In this document: in pieces, positions 34,670 to 43,481 of the stretch | How the letters are laid out: each line of letters starts with the position of its first letter | Position numbering within the stretch: the stretch's first letter is position 1 | Source: Pseudarthrobacter sp. NS4 | GTDB lineage: Bacteria > Actinomycetota > Actinomycetes > Actinomycetales > Micrococcaceae | Assembly: GCF_024758005.1 (NCBI RefSeq) | Contig: NZ_CP103288.1 | Coordinates: 3,224,001 to 3,288,000, forward strand | Direction of reading: 5' to 3' | Length of the DNA stretch: 64,000 nt | Position numbers and translations under genes: made by a program | Notes under the pieces: model-generated | Database searches by the model: none | The model's input: the letters and a program-made list of their open reading frames with translations, nothing else | Told to the model about the DNA's origin: nothing

Positions 34670-35485
34670 TCAGTGCTCCCGGCGGGTCTCCTGGAGCCGC
34701 TTGATGAACCAGCGGGACTGCTCGGGCCCGTAGGGCAGGACCGGGATGGCCTTGGTGGCGTCGCTTGGGGTGTCCCGGATGGACTGGCGTGCCTGGCGGA
34801 CTGCGGTGCTCATGGTGTTGGCCATGGTCTTGACGAACTGGTCGCCGCACGGTTTCCCGTGCCCGGGAATCAGGAACTCGTAGCGGTGGCGCAACGCTGA
34901 AATGTGCCGGAGCGCATCCGCCCATTCCTCGGGGTAGGAGTCCTCGAAGGACGGGTGGGCGCCCTGCTCCACGAGGTCGCCCACGAACAGGGTGGTGGGG
35001 GTGCCCACCACCAGGTCGCCGTCGGTGTGTCCCCGGCCCAGGTAGAACAGGGTTGCGGTGAGCCCGCCCAGGTTAACCAGGACGGGCTGGTCCTTCACGA
35101 TGGCGTTGGGGACCACGAGTTCCACGTTTTGGCCTTCACCGGCGGACATCTCCGGTTCCAGCGTCCCGACGAAACGGCGTTGGAGGTCCCCGCGCTCATC
35201 GATTTCGGCGGCGCAGTTCTGGTGCGCCCAGAATTCAGTGACGCCGGCTTCAGCGAACACCGCATTGCCGAAGAAGTGGTCGTAATGCGCGTGCGTGTTC
35301 ACGACGACGAGCGGCAGCCCGGTCTTCTCCCGCACGGCGTCCAGGATCTCCCGGCCCTGCCGGGGACCACAGCCGGTATCGATCACCATGGCCCGCTCGG
35401 ATCCCACCACCAGTCCCGTATTCAGCAGCGATCCTTCGGTGACCAGCACGTAATTGTCCGCGCCGACTTCGAGCCATTCTGACAT
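34670..35485 (-). CDS. MBL-fold metallo-hydrolase
   Basis: 271 residues from ATG 35485 (MSEWLEVGADNYVLVTEG; GGAG upstream). Metallo-beta-lactamase fold motifs are all present: NTHAHYDHFFGN (HxHxDH), GHTDGDLVV (third His), FVGDLVE (bridging Asp), and FLIPGHGKP (final His). The C-terminal segment SRWFIKRLQETRREH is long for a lactamase, and the class resembles quorum-quenching or hydrolase members of the glyoxalase II-like superfamily. Two metal ions are expected. No signal peptide; cytoplasmic. Substrate unknown. Confidence 0.85.
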   Translation of the reverse strand: MSEWLEVGADNYVLVTEGSLLNTGLVVGSERAMVIDTGCGPRQGREILDAVREKTGLPLVVVNTHAHYDHFFGNAVFAEAGVTEFWAHQNCAAEIDERGDLQRRFVGTLEPEMSAGEGQNVELVVPNAIVKDQPVLVNLGGLTATLFYLGRGHTDGDLVVGTPTTLFVGDLVEQGAHPSFEDSYPEEWADALRHISALRHRYEFLIPGHGKPCGDQFVKTMANTMSTAVRQARQSIRDTPSDATKAIPVLPYGPEQSRWFIKRLQETRREH

Positions 35486-35576
35486 TGTTTCTCCGTACCT
35501 CCGGGTAAAGGAGTGTTCGTTCGTCCAGGCGTCGATTCTACCCAGCGGGCCTCGGAATTTCCGGGAGGCAGAGAGA

Positions 35577-35607
35577 GTACGACGGCGGCACGCGGCCGAC
35601 GTCGTAC
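35577..35607. terminator. Hairpin nearly identical to the SulP terminator
   Basis: GTACGACGGCGGC and GCCGACGTCGTAC with loop ACGCG, one mismatch. It lies between divergent genes, so no gene end precedes it, and it may be a dispersed repeat. Confidence 0.55.
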
Positions 35608-35627
35608 GCCTTACGTTCCTGGGGCGG

Positions 35628-35743
35628 CCGGTTTCGACGCACAAACCATCACTCGACGCGCAAAGTGGATGACGCTACCCATATACGGGTAGCACCATCC
35701 ACTTTGTCTGTCGGAAAAATTTATGCGCGTCGAAAACGACCGG
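35628..35743. repeat. 116-bp nested three-tier palindrome
   Basis: Tier 1: CCGGTTTCGACGC (35628-35640) against GCGTCGAAAACGACCGG (35727-35743). Tier 2: CAAAGTGGATG (35661-35671) against CATCCACTTTG (35696-35706). Tier 3: GCTACCC (35674-35680) against GGGTAGC (35687-35693), loop ATATAC. Two symmetric AC mismatches separate tiers 2 and 3. It has no coding capacity and may be a dispersed palindromic element or a structured RNA. Confidence 0.85.
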
Positions 35744-35920
35744 GGTCAGATGTTCGGGCGAACCTCCACGAGGGGTGCAATAAGGGCACCTTGCCGCCCG
35801 CTCAACGCCGGCGGTAGCCTGAAAAGCGGATGACGGGCGGCGCCGCCACTACCAGTTGGGCGTACCGCCCGGGGCGGCGTAACCCAGGGGTTCGGCCCGC
35901 CGCCGGGAACGGGAGACGCG

Positions 35921-37588
35921 ATGTCCGCACTCGCAGATGGCCGGGAAGCCTACGCCCAACGGCGCTGGCCAGACGCCATAGGGCTCTACACCGCTGCCGA
36001 GCAGGATGCCGAACTGACCGCCGGTGACCTTGAACGGCTGGCCATCGCCGTCATCCTCACCGGCCGGGGCCCGGACGGGGTGGACATCCTGGGCCGGGCC
36101 CACCTGAGGTACCTCGCCGACGGCGACCACTCCGCCGCCGTCCGGTGCGCCGCCTGGACCGGACTGAACCTCATCCTGCTGGGAGAACCGGCCCGCAGCG
36201 CCGGCTGGCTGGCCCGCGCCCGCCGGATCATCGACGACGTGCCCCAACCGTGCCCCTACGAGGGGCTGCTGTTTATCCCCGCCGGGTTGGGCGCCCTCTA
36301 TGGGGGCGACGGCACCGCCGCAGCCGAAGCCTTCACCCGGGCCGCTGACCTCGGGCGGGAGCGTGGCGATGCGGACACGGCGGCCCTTGGCACGCTCGGG
36401 CTCGGGCAAACCAAGATTCTGCTCGGCCAGTTCCCGGACGGCCTGGCCCTGCTGGACGAAGCCATGGTGGCCGTCACCCTTGGGGAAATTTCCCCGGTCC
36501 CCGCCGGGATCATCTACTGCGCAGTCATTGAAACCTGCCGCCTCGCCTTCGACCTCAACAGGGCGCACGAGTGGACCCGGGCGCTGGACCGGTGGTGCGG
36601 CGCGCAACAGAACCTGGTGTATTTCAGCGGCCAGTGCCAGATGCACCGGGCCGAGCTGTACCGGCTGCACGGCGCCTGGGCCGAGGCCCTGGACGCGGCC
36701 CGGGCGGCGCAGGAGCTGGCCTTCCGCGGCGACCGGATGGCCACCTACGGCGGGTTCTATGAACAGGGCGAAATCCACCGGCTCCGGGGCGACTTTGACG
36801 CGGCCGAAACCGCCTACCTGCACGCTGAGGAGACCGGCTTCCCGGCGCAGCCCGGGCTGGCGCTTCTGCGCCTTGCCCAAGGCAGGCCTGACCAGGCCCA
36901 GTCCCTGCTCCGGCAGGCCATGGACACCGTGGACCCCGCGTACCGGCGGCGGATGCTGGCCGCCCGGGTGGAAATCGAGCTGGCAGCAGGCGACGCGCGG
37001 GCAGCACGGGCCGCCATGGAGGAACTGGCTTCACTCTGCGCCTCGCTCGACATGCCCATGCTGCACGCCCTCGCCGAGCAGTCCGAGGCTGCCGTCCTGT
37101 TCCACGAGGGCAGCCCCGAGGCTTCCCTGGTCCTGCTCCGCCGCGCGTGGTCCCGCTGGCTCAGCCTCGATGCCCCGTTCGAAGCGGCCCGCTGCCGCGC
37201 CCTCCTGGCCAGCCTGTGCGCTGCGCTCGGCGATGAGGAATCCGCGAGGCTGGAGCGTGATGCGGCCCGGGCGGTATTTTTCGAACTGGGGGCCGTGCCG
37301 GCGCTGCCGGTGCTTGAACGATCGGCGCCCGCCGGGCTGGCAGCCCCGCCGGCTCCAGTACCAGTCTCAAGGAACCGCGGCGACGACGCCCCCGCCGGTC
37401 CGCTCACCGCCCGCGAAACCGAGGTTCTCCGGCTCGTCTCCGCCGGACTGGGCAACCGTGACATCGCCGCGGAGCTGTTCATCAGCGAGAAAACGGTGGC
37501 CCGGCACCTGAGCAATATCTTCACCAAGCTGGATCTCACCTCGCGGACCGCAGCCACGGCCTATGCCTACCGGCACGGGCTCGTCTGA
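35921..37588 (+). CDS. LuxR-type regulator with TPR-like repeats
   Basis: 555 residues from ATG 35921 (GGGAG upstream). Residues about 1-450 form helical repeats (for example DAIGLYTAAEQDAELTAGDLERLAIAVIL and AWAEALDAARAAQELAFRGDR), with no P-loop, so it is not a full STAND/LAL regulator. The C-terminal LuxR domain reads GPLTARETEVLRLVSAGLGNRDIAAELFISEKTVARHLSNIFTKLDLTSRTAATAYAYRHGLV, with the expected helix-turn-helix. It lies upstream of the PQ-loop and monooxygenase genes, with a 10-bp inverted repeat in the gap, and may control them. Confidence 0.85.
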   Translation: MSALADGREAYAQRRWPDAIGLYTAAEQDAELTAGDLERLAIAVILTGRGPDGVDILGRAHLRYLADGDHSAAVRCAAWTGLNLILLGEPARSAGWLARARRIIDDVPQPCPYEGLLFIPAGLGALYGGDGTAAAEAFTRAADLGRERGDADTAALGTLGLGQTKILLGQFPDGLALLDEAMVAVTLGEISPVPAGIIYCAVIETCRLAFDLNRAHEWTRALDRWCGAQQNLVYFSGQCQMHRAELYRLHGAWAEALDAARAAQELAFRGDRMATYGGFYEQGEIHRLRGDFDAAETAYLHAEETGFPAQPGLALLRLAQGRPDQAQSLLRQAMDTVDPAYRRRMLAARVEIELAAGDARAARAAMEELASLCASLDMPMLHALAEQSEAAVLFHEGSPEASLVLLRRAWSRWLSLDAPFEAARCRALLASLCAALGDEESARLERDAARAVFFELGAVPALPVLERSAPAGLAAPPAPVPVSRNRGDDAPAGPLTARETEVLRLVSAGLGNRDIAAELFISEKTVARHLSNIFTKLDLTSRTAATAYAYRHGLV

Positions 37589-37604
37589 CCTTGGCCCCTG
37601 CATA

Positions 37605-37651
37605 GAATTACCCACTCGCTCCACCGGCTTTCCCATGGAAATGGGTAATTC
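37605..37651. promoter_or_regulatory. Inverted repeat upstream of PQ-loop/monooxygenase genes
   Basis: GAATTACCCA (37605-37614) and TGGGTAATTC (37642-37651), exact complements, 27-bp spacer. Located between the LuxR gene stop and the next ATG; a candidate LuxR operator. Confidence 0.5.
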
Positions 37652-37692
37652 GCCCGATCCGCCCCGCCGGGACCGTAAATAGCGTTAATGGC

Positions 37693-37992
37693 ATGAATGT
37701 TGCAGTACTCGCAGGAATGGTCTCCACCACCCTCTTCGCGGTGAGCTATGTGCCCATGCTGCTCAAGGCCCTGCGGACCAGGGATCTTGACTCCTACAGC
37801 CTGGGTTACCTGGCGCTGAGCAACGTGGCCAACGGGGTACATTCCGTGTACGTTTTCAGCCTTCCGCTGGGGCCGATCTGGCTGCTGCACTGCTTCTATG
37901 CCGGCGCCTCGCTGCTGCTGCTCATTTGGTACCTGCGTTTCCGGTCCAGCCCGTCCGGCCGTCCGGTGCCACAGCAGGCACAGCGTTCATGA
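37693..37992 (+). CDS. PQ-loop/SemiSWEET-like small membrane protein
   Basis: 99 residues with three hydrophobic helices: VAVLAGMVSTTLFAVSYVPMLLKAL, YLALSNVANGVHSVYVFSLP and GPIWLLHCFYAGASLLLLIWYL. The layout and the RTRDLDSYSLGYLALSNVAN segment resemble SemiSWEET/PQ-loop proteins, which move sugars or amino acids as dimers, though the exact P-Q pair is replaced by VP near residue 21. Next gene is 38 bp away, so likely one transcript. Confidence 0.65.
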   Translation: MNVAVLAGMVSTTLFAVSYVPMLLKALRTRDLDSYSLGYLALSNVANGVHSVYVFSLPLGPIWLLHCFYAGASLLLLIWYLRFRSSPSGRPVPQQAQRS

Positions 37993-38030
37993 CCCACCCA
38001 ACCGCACATGCTTTACAAGGAGGCACCACC

Positions 38031-39176
38031 ATGAACACCACCCAGGCAGCTGGCACCGGCGGCACCACCGGCGCTGCCGCCGTCGACACCGTCATTATCG
38101 GAGCCGGCCAGTCCGGGCTGGCGCTCGGCTACTACCTGGCGCAGCAGCACCGGACCTTCGTCATTCTTGACGCGGGGGCACGCGTGGGCGACGCGTGGCG
38201 GAGCCGCTGGGATTCGCTGCGCCTGTTCACGCCCGCCAAGTACAACGGCCTGCCCGGCCTGCCCTTCCCCGGCGACGGCCTCGCCTTCCCCACCAAGGAC
38301 GAGCAGGCGGCCTACCTGGAGGATTACGCCAAGCAGTTCCACCTGCCGGTCCTGCTCAACACGGCCGTCACCCGGTTGACCCACGACGGGCAGCAGTTCC
38401 ACGTCGCGGCAGGCGCCCGGCGCTGGGTGGCGGCGAACGCTGTCCTGGCCACCGGCGCCTGTTCCCTGCCCAGGACGCCGGGCTTTGCTGCCGAACTGCC
38501 CTCCGGCGTCGTGCAGCTCCACTCCCACGAGTACAAGAACCCCGCCCAGCTCCAACCCGGCCCGGTCCTGGTGGTGGGGGCAGGCAATTCCGGGGCGGAG
38601 ATCGCCCTGGAGACCAGCCGAACCCATGAGACGTGGCTGGCCGGCAAGCCAAGCGCCCAAATTCCGTTCCGGCACGGCCGGACAGCGGCCCGCTTCTTTT
38701 TCCCGGTGGTCCGCTTCGCCGGATTGCACGTGCTGAACACCAGCACTCCGGCGGGGCGCAGGATGCTGGCCAGGACCACTGCCCAAGCCACTCCATTGAT
38801 CCGGACCAAGCTGGCAGACCTCACCGCCGCGGGCGCCCAGCTGGTGCCGCGGGTCAGCGGCGTGCAGGACGGCCAGGTACTGCTCGACGACGGCCGGTGC
38901 CTGCCCGTAGCAAACGTCATATGGTGCACCGGCTTCAGGGAGGATTACCCATGGCTGGACATCCCGGCCCTGCCGGCGGACTGGCGGCAACGGCAGCACC
39001 GCGGGGTCGTGGAAGCGCTGCCGGGCCTGTACCTGCTGGGGAAGGCCGCCATCTTCGCGGAAGCATCGGAAGCCCTTCCCGGCGTTGGCCGGGACGCAAA
39101 GTACCTGGCGAGGCGGCTGGCCGCCGCTTCAGCCCTACGGGACGAAACGGCAGCCAAGACCCGGGTTGCGGCATGA
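38031..39176 (+). CDS. Flavin-containing monooxygenase-like FAD/NADP oxidoreductase
   Basis: 381 residues from ATG 38031 (AAGGAGG upstream, optimal). FAD-binding GxGxxG: DTVIIGAGQSGLALGYYLAQ near residue 20. NADPH-binding GxGxxG: GPVLVVGAGNSGAEIALETS near residue 180. Also WRSRWDSLRLFTPAKYNGLPG and the C-terminal VIWCTGFREDYPWLDIPA (ATG motif equivalent), ending near LYLLGKAAIFAEASEALPGVGRDAKYLA. This is the flavoprotein-monooxygenase/thioredoxin-reductase-like group of class-B enzymes; substrate unknown. It is the last gene before the tandem repeat array. Confidence 0.85.
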   Translation: MNTTQAAGTGGTTGAAAVDTVIIGAGQSGLALGYYLAQQHRTFVILDAGARVGDAWRSRWDSLRLFTPAKYNGLPGLPFPGDGLAFPTKDEQAAYLEDYAKQFHLPVLLNTAVTRLTHDGQQFHVAAGARRWVAANAVLATGACSLPRTPGFAAELPSGVVQLHSHEYKNPAQLQPGPVLVVGAGNSGAEIALETSRTHETWLAGKPSAQIPFRHGRTAARFFFPVVRFAGLHVLNTSTPAGRRMLARTTAQATPLIRTKLADLTAAGAQLVPRVSGVQDGQVLLDDGRCLPVANVIWCTGFREDYPWLDIPALPADWRQRQHRGVVEALPGLYLLGKAAIFAEASEALPGVGRDAKYLARRLAAASALRDETAAKTRVAA

Positions 39177-39188
39177 CAGCGCCCTGGT

Positions 39189-39491
39189 GATAGAGGGTTT
39201 GAGTTAAACCGGCATCAACCGATAGAGGGTTTTGAGTTAAACCGGCATCAACCGATAGAGGGTTTTGAGTTAAACCGGCATCAACTGATAGAGGGTTTTG
39301 AGTTAAACCGGCATCAACTGATAGAGGGTTTTGAGTTAAACCGGCATCAACTGATAGAGGGTTTTGAGTTAAACCGGCATCAACTGATAGAGGGTTTGAG
39401 TTAAACCGGCATCAACTGATTGAGGGTTTGAGTTAAACCGGCATCAACTGATTGAGGGTTTGAGTTAGACCGGCAGTAAGTGAGAGAGCGT
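39189..39491. repeat. Nine-copy 32-33 bp tandem repeat plus one GTGAGAGAGCGT
   Basis: Units begin at 39189, 39221, 39254, 39287, 39320, 39353, 39386, 39418 and 39450. Each contains GATAGAGGGTTT (GATTGAGGGTTT in the last two), a small hairpin GGTTT...AAACC, and CGGCATCAAC. Units 2-6 are 33 bp, the others 32. The run ends in a GTGAGAGAGCGT copy at 39480-39491. It lies between convergent genes, 10 bp from the E2 stop. Confidence 0.92.
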
Positions 39492-39500
39492 TGGGGTTGG

Positions 39501-41069
39501 TTAAATGTCCGCCAGGAGTGAGTTCGGGTTTTCGATCGCATCCGCCACGAACCGCAGGAAGCCGGCCGCCGTCCCGCCGTCGCAGACGCGGTGGTCGAAG
39601 GTCAGGGTCAGCTCGGTGACCTTCCGGACGGCCAGTTCGCCGTTCACCACCCAGGGCTTGTCAATGATCCGGCCGACGCCCAGGATGGCCACCTCGGGGT
39701 GGTTGATGATCGCCGCGGACCCGTCCACGCCGAACACCCCGTAATTGTTGAGCGTGAACGTTCCGCTGCCGAGTTCGGTGGGGGTCGCCTTGCCCTGGCG
39801 GGCTACGTCGGTCAGGCGGCGGATCTCCGCATCCAGCTCGCGGGCACTCAGCTTCTCCGCTGCGCGGACAGACGGCACCATCAGGCCCCGGTCGGTCTGG
39901 GCGGCGATGCCCAGGTTGATCCCGTCAAACGCGACAATCTCCTGGGACCCGTCCTCCGCGGTTTCGATGCGCGTGTTCAGCTCCGGGAACTTTTTCAGCC
40001 CGGCGGTAACGAACCGGGCAACGAACGCGAGCAGGCCGGGCACCTGGGAGGTGCCGGACTTGAGTCCCTCGCGAAGCTCCAGAAGCGCGGTGGCATCGAC
40101 GTCCACCCACACAGTCGCCTCGGGGATCTCCGAACGGCTGCGTGCCATGTTGGCGGCAACGGCTTTGCGTACTCCCCGGACAGGTGTCCGTGCAGAAACG
40201 GCCAGGCCGGTCCGCGCATCCACGCCTCGGCTTTCGGCGGGCTTGGCCCCGGCAGGCTCCGCCACGGGGGTCGGTTCAGCTACCGGGCTCGGTTCAACGT
40301 CCGGGGCAGCCGCAGTATCCGGCTCGGCGGGGTGGATTGCCGCTTCAACGTCGCGGCGCATGATCAGGCCGCCCTCGCCGGAGCCGGGGAGCTCGCCAAG
40401 ATCGACGCCGTGTTCCCGCGCCATGCGCCGGACCAACGGTGAGATCACCGCGCCAAGCCTGCCGGGGACCCGGGTGCGCAGGAGCGAAAGGTCCACGTCG
40501 GCATCCGCCGCCGGACCGGCGTCGGCCGCCCCATCCTCCAAGGGATCGGCGGCCCCGTCCTCCAAGGGAAGGGTATCGACAGGTCCGGCCGCAGATGCTT
40601 TCCGCGCCCGGGTGCGGCGGGCCACGCCGTGCCCGCCCGGGGTTCCGTAGCCAATCAGCACATTGCCGGACCCCGCCTTTTCCTCCTCGCGGTAGGTCTG
40701 GGCCGCCGCGGAGGTTCCGGCGGGCTCAACCACCCGTTCGGGAGCCTCCCCCAACTCAGTTTCCTCAGGCTCCACCTCCGGCTCGGCAGGCTCAGCCACG
40801 GGAGCAGAAGGAGCGGCAGCAGCCCCCATCGGCGTCACGGAAATCAGCGGCTTTCCCACGTCCAGGGTCTCCCCGGGCTGCCCGTGCAGTTCGGCAACTA
40901 TCCCGGCGTACGGGGAAGGCACCTCCACCGTGGACTTGGCGGTTTCCACCTCGGCGATGGGCTGGTCCACGCGGATCTCGTCCCCCACGGAAACGTGCCA
41001 GGCCACCAGTTCGGCTTCGGTGAGGCCTTCGCCCAGGTCCGGAAGCAGGAATACTTTGGTTTCACTCAT
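39501..41069 (-). CDS. Branched-chain 2-oxoacid dehydrogenase E2 (dihydrolipoyl acyltransferase)
   Basis: 522 residues from ATG 41069 (MSETKVFLLPDLGEGL). An N-terminal lipoyl domain shows DQPIAEVETAKSTVEVPSPYAG with the lipoylated Lys. A long Ala/Pro/Glu linker follows, then a peripheral-subunit-binding domain (ISPLVRRMAREHGVDLGELPGSGEGGLIMRRDVE), a second linker, and the catalytic domain ending LTLTFDHRVCDGGTAAGFLRFV (HxxxDG active site, here DHRVCDG). It transfers acyl groups to CoA. It is the last gene of a three-gene operon with E1 alpha and E1 beta; E3 is not in the window. An array of repeats begins 10 bp past the stop. Confidence 0.88.
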   Translation of the reverse strand: MSETKVFLLPDLGEGLTEAELVAWHVSVGDEIRVDQPIAEVETAKSTVEVPSPYAGIVAELHGQPGETLDVGKPLISVTPMGAAAAPSAPVAEPAEPEVEPEETELGEAPERVVEPAGTSAAAQTYREEEKAGSGNVLIGYGTPGGHGVARRTRARKASAAGPVDTLPLEDGAADPLEDGAADAGPAADADVDLSLLRTRVPGRLGAVISPLVRRMAREHGVDLGELPGSGEGGLIMRRDVEAAIHPAEPDTAAAPDVEPSPVAEPTPVAEPAGAKPAESRGVDARTGLAVSARTPVRGVRKAVAANMARSRSEIPEATVWVDVDATALLELREGLKSGTSQVPGLLAFVARFVTAGLKKFPELNTRIETAEDGSQEIVAFDGINLGIAAQTDRGLMVPSVRAAEKLSARELDAEIRRLTDVARQGKATPTELGSGTFTLNNYGVFGVDGSAAIINHPEVAILGVGRIIDKPWVVNGELAVRKVTELTLTFDHRVCDGGTAAGFLRFVADAIENPNSLLADI

Positions 41070-41071
41070 GG

Positions 41072-42184
41072 TCAGTTCTCCCACTGCAGGTCGTCGACGG
41101 CGTCGAGGATGCGGTCCACGCCGGGCAGGTAGTACTTCTCTAGTTTCGGTGCCGGATAGGGGATGTCGAATCCGGTGACGCGGCGGATGGGGGCGGCCAG
41201 GTAGTGGAAGCAGCGTTCCTGGACCCGGGCCACGATCTCCGAGGACACGGAGGCGAACCCATGGGCTTCGGCGATCACCACGGCCCGGCCTGTCCGCCGC
41301 ACGGACTCACACACCGTCTCGTCGTCGAACGGGACAATGGTGCGCACGTCGATGACTTCCAGCGAGCGCCCTTCCAGGGCGGCGGCCTCGGCAGCGGCGA
41401 GCGCCGTCGGGACGGAGGGCCCGTAGGCGATCAACGTCGCGTCGGTGCCGGGACGGGCGACGGCGGCCCGGCCTTCCGAGGACTGCCCCGCCCGGGCAGC
41501 GGAAGAGTGGGCGGAACGGAGCTCGTCCAGGTCCACCATGTCCTTGGACCAGTACAGCTTCTTGGGCTCCATGAAGACCACGGGGTCGTCCGAGTCGATG
41601 GCTTCGCGGAGCATCCGGTACCCGTCCGCCACGGTGGCCGGGGTGAAGACCTTCAGGCCGGCGGTATGGGCGTAGTAGGACTCGGAGGAATCGCAGTGGT
41701 GCTCCACTCCCCCGATGCCGCCGCCGTAGGGAACCCGGATCACCATCGGCAGTTTCACGGCGCCCCTGGTGCGGTTGTGCATCTTGGCCACGTGGCTGAA
41801 GATCTGCTCGAACGCCGGGTAGGCGAACGCGTCGAACTGCATCTCGATCACGGGGCGCATCCCGTTGATGGCCATGCCCAGCGCCATGCCCACAATTCCG
41901 GACTCGGCCAGCGGAGTATCGAAGCAGCGCTGCTCGCCGAAGGTCGCGGTGAGCCCGTCGGTGATGCGGAAGACCCCGCCCAGCGTCCCGACGTCCTCGC
42001 CGAACACCAGGACGGAGGAATCAGCGTGCATGGCGTCGGCCAGTGCGGTGTTGAGGGCCTTGGCCATGGTGACCGGCTGGGGGCCGGAAGCTTCGGCGGT
42101 AGCGGCGGCGGAGGCGGCTGCGCGGGCGGTGGCGGCGCTGACGTTGCCGTTGGCCTCGGACGAGGTGGTGATGGTGGGGCTCAC
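41072..42184 (-). CDS. 2-oxoacid dehydrogenase E1 beta
   Basis: 370 residues. The start GTG 42184 overlaps the E1 alpha stop (GTGA). A 35-residue Ala-rich N-terminal tail is followed by VTMAKALNTALADAMHADSSVLVFGEDVGTLGGVFRITDGL, the CFDTPLAESGIVGMALGMAINGMRPVIEMQFDAFAYPAFEQI segment, RVPYGGGIGGVEHHCDSSE and the late DVRTIVPFDDETV. It pairs with E1 alpha to bind ThDP and decarboxylate branched-chain 2-oxoacids. The gap to E2 is two bases. Confidence 0.88.
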   Translation of the reverse strand: MSPTITTSSEANGNVSAATARAAASAAATAEASGPQPVTMAKALNTALADAMHADSSVLVFGEDVGTLGGVFRITDGLTATFGEQRCFDTPLAESGIVGMALGMAINGMRPVIEMQFDAFAYPAFEQIFSHVAKMHNRTRGAVKLPMVIRVPYGGGIGGVEHHCDSSESYYAHTAGLKVFTPATVADGYRMLREAIDSDDPVVFMEPKKLYWSKDMVDLDELRSAHSSAARAGQSSEGRAAVARPGTDATLIAYGPSVPTALAAAEAAALEGRSLEVIDVRTIVPFDDETVCESVRRTGRAVVIAEAHGFASVSSEIVARVQERCFHYLAAPIRRVTGFDIPYPAPKLEKYYLPGVDRILDAVDDLQWEN

Positions 42185-43428
42185 TTTGCGGCCTCCTGGG
42201 ATGCGGGGTTCTGGGATGCGGCGTCGCGGGCGAGTTCGTCGGCGAGCAGGGCGGACTGTTCCTTCAGCTGCGGTGTGGGCTTTTCGAAGACGTGGCGGAA
42301 GAGCTCCTGCGGGTCCACCGGAACCTCCTCGCTGAGTCCGTCACGCAGCTGCGTGGCCACGGCTTCGGCATGCTCGAGAATCCGTGCCTCGGCCTGGTCG
42401 TCCAGCAGACCGCGGTCCGTGAGGTAGGTCCGCATCCGGTTGACCGGGTCCTTGGCCTGCCATTCGGCAACCTCGCTGTCCTGCCGGTAGCGGGTGGCGT
42501 CGTCGGCGTTGGTGTGGGCCTGCATCCGGTAGGTGTTGGCTTCCACCAGCAGGGGGCCGGAGCCTTCCCTGGCCAGTTTCACGGCCCGGTCCAGGACGGC
42601 GAGGAGCGCGACGACGTCGTTGCCGTCCACGCGTTCGCCCGCCATGCCGTAGCCCACAGCCTTGTGGGCGAGCGACGGCGCCACGGACTGGTGTGCCAGC
42701 GGCACCGAGATGGCGTACTTGTTGTTCTGCACGAAGAAGATCACCGGCAGGTGGAAGACCGCCGCGAAGTTCAGGGCCTCGTGGAAATCGCCTTCGCTGG
42801 TGGCGCCGTCGCCGCACATGGCCAGCACCACGGTGCCCTCACCGCGGAGCTTGGCTGCGTGGGCAACGCCGACGGCGTGGAGCAGCTGGGTGGTCAGCGG
42901 GGTGCACTGGATCCCCACCTTATGCTTGAGGGGGTCGAACCCGCCGTGCCAGTCGCCGCGGAAGATGGTCATCACCTGGACGGGGTCCACGCCGCGCGTC
43001 ATCACGGCGACGGCGTCGCGGTAGGTGGGGAACATCCAGTCTCCGTCGGAAAGGCACAGCGCGGCGGCCACCTGGCAGGCTTCCTGGCCGTGGCTGGAGG
43101 GGTATACGGCCATGCGGCCCTGCCGGACGAGCGCCGAGTTCTGGTCATTGACCCGGCGTCCGACGACGAGCTGTTCGTAGGCTGCCATCAGTTCGTCATC
43201 GCCGGGCAGCGGGTACTCGTGGCCGGGTTCTGTGCCCTGTTCCTCCTCAGGCTTGAGCCGGCCGTCCGGGTCCACCATCTGGATCTGGTGCCGGGCCGGC
43301 AGCATGTAGTCCTCAACCGTGATGCCGAACTTCCGGACAGCTTCGGAGACGGCGTCCACCGCCGGTGCCGTGCCGGCCTGGTTTGCGTTGGCAGTGTCCC
43401 TTGCGGTGTGGTCTGCGGAGATCGTCAT
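42181..43428 (-). CDS. 2-oxoacid dehydrogenase E1 alpha
   Basis: 415 residues from ATG 43428 (GGATGG upstream). ThDP-binding motif MCGDGATSEGDFHEALNFAAVFHLPVIFFVQNN (GDG...NN), preceded by RQGRMAVYPSSHGQEACQVAA and GGFDPLKHKVGIQCTPLTTQLLHAVGVAHAAKL. The YRDAVAVMTRGVDPVQVM region is typical of the branched-chain and pyruvate type enzymes (PdhA/BkdA). It opens the operon. The upstream region shares a 79-bp block with the upstream region of the Lrp regulator at 44282. Confidence 0.88.
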   Translation of the reverse strand: MTISADHTARDTANANQAGTAPAVDAVSEAVRKFGITVEDYMLPARHQIQMVDPDGRLKPEEEQGTEPGHEYPLPGDDELMAAYEQLVVGRRVNDQNSALVRQGRMAVYPSSHGQEACQVAAALCLSDGDWMFPTYRDAVAVMTRGVDPVQVMTIFRGDWHGGFDPLKHKVGIQCTPLTTQLLHAVGVAHAAKLRGEGTVVLAMCGDGATSEGDFHEALNFAAVFHLPVIFFVQNNKYAISVPLAHQSVAPSLAHKAVGYGMAGERVDGNDVVALLAVLDRAVKLAREGSGPLLVEANTYRMQAHTNADDATRYRQDSEVAEWQAKDPVNRMRTYLTDRGLLDDQAEARILEHAEAVATQLRDGLSEEVPVDPQELFRHVFEKPTPQLKEQSALLADELARDAASQNPASQEAAK

Positions 43429-43481
43429 TGGTCCATCCTTAGAAAGCCACTATTTACTCCCAGTATTGACCCGCGGAAGGT

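Noticed and set aside
39189..39491. CRISPR array
   Set aside because: The units are direct tandem copies without unique spacers and no cas genes are near.
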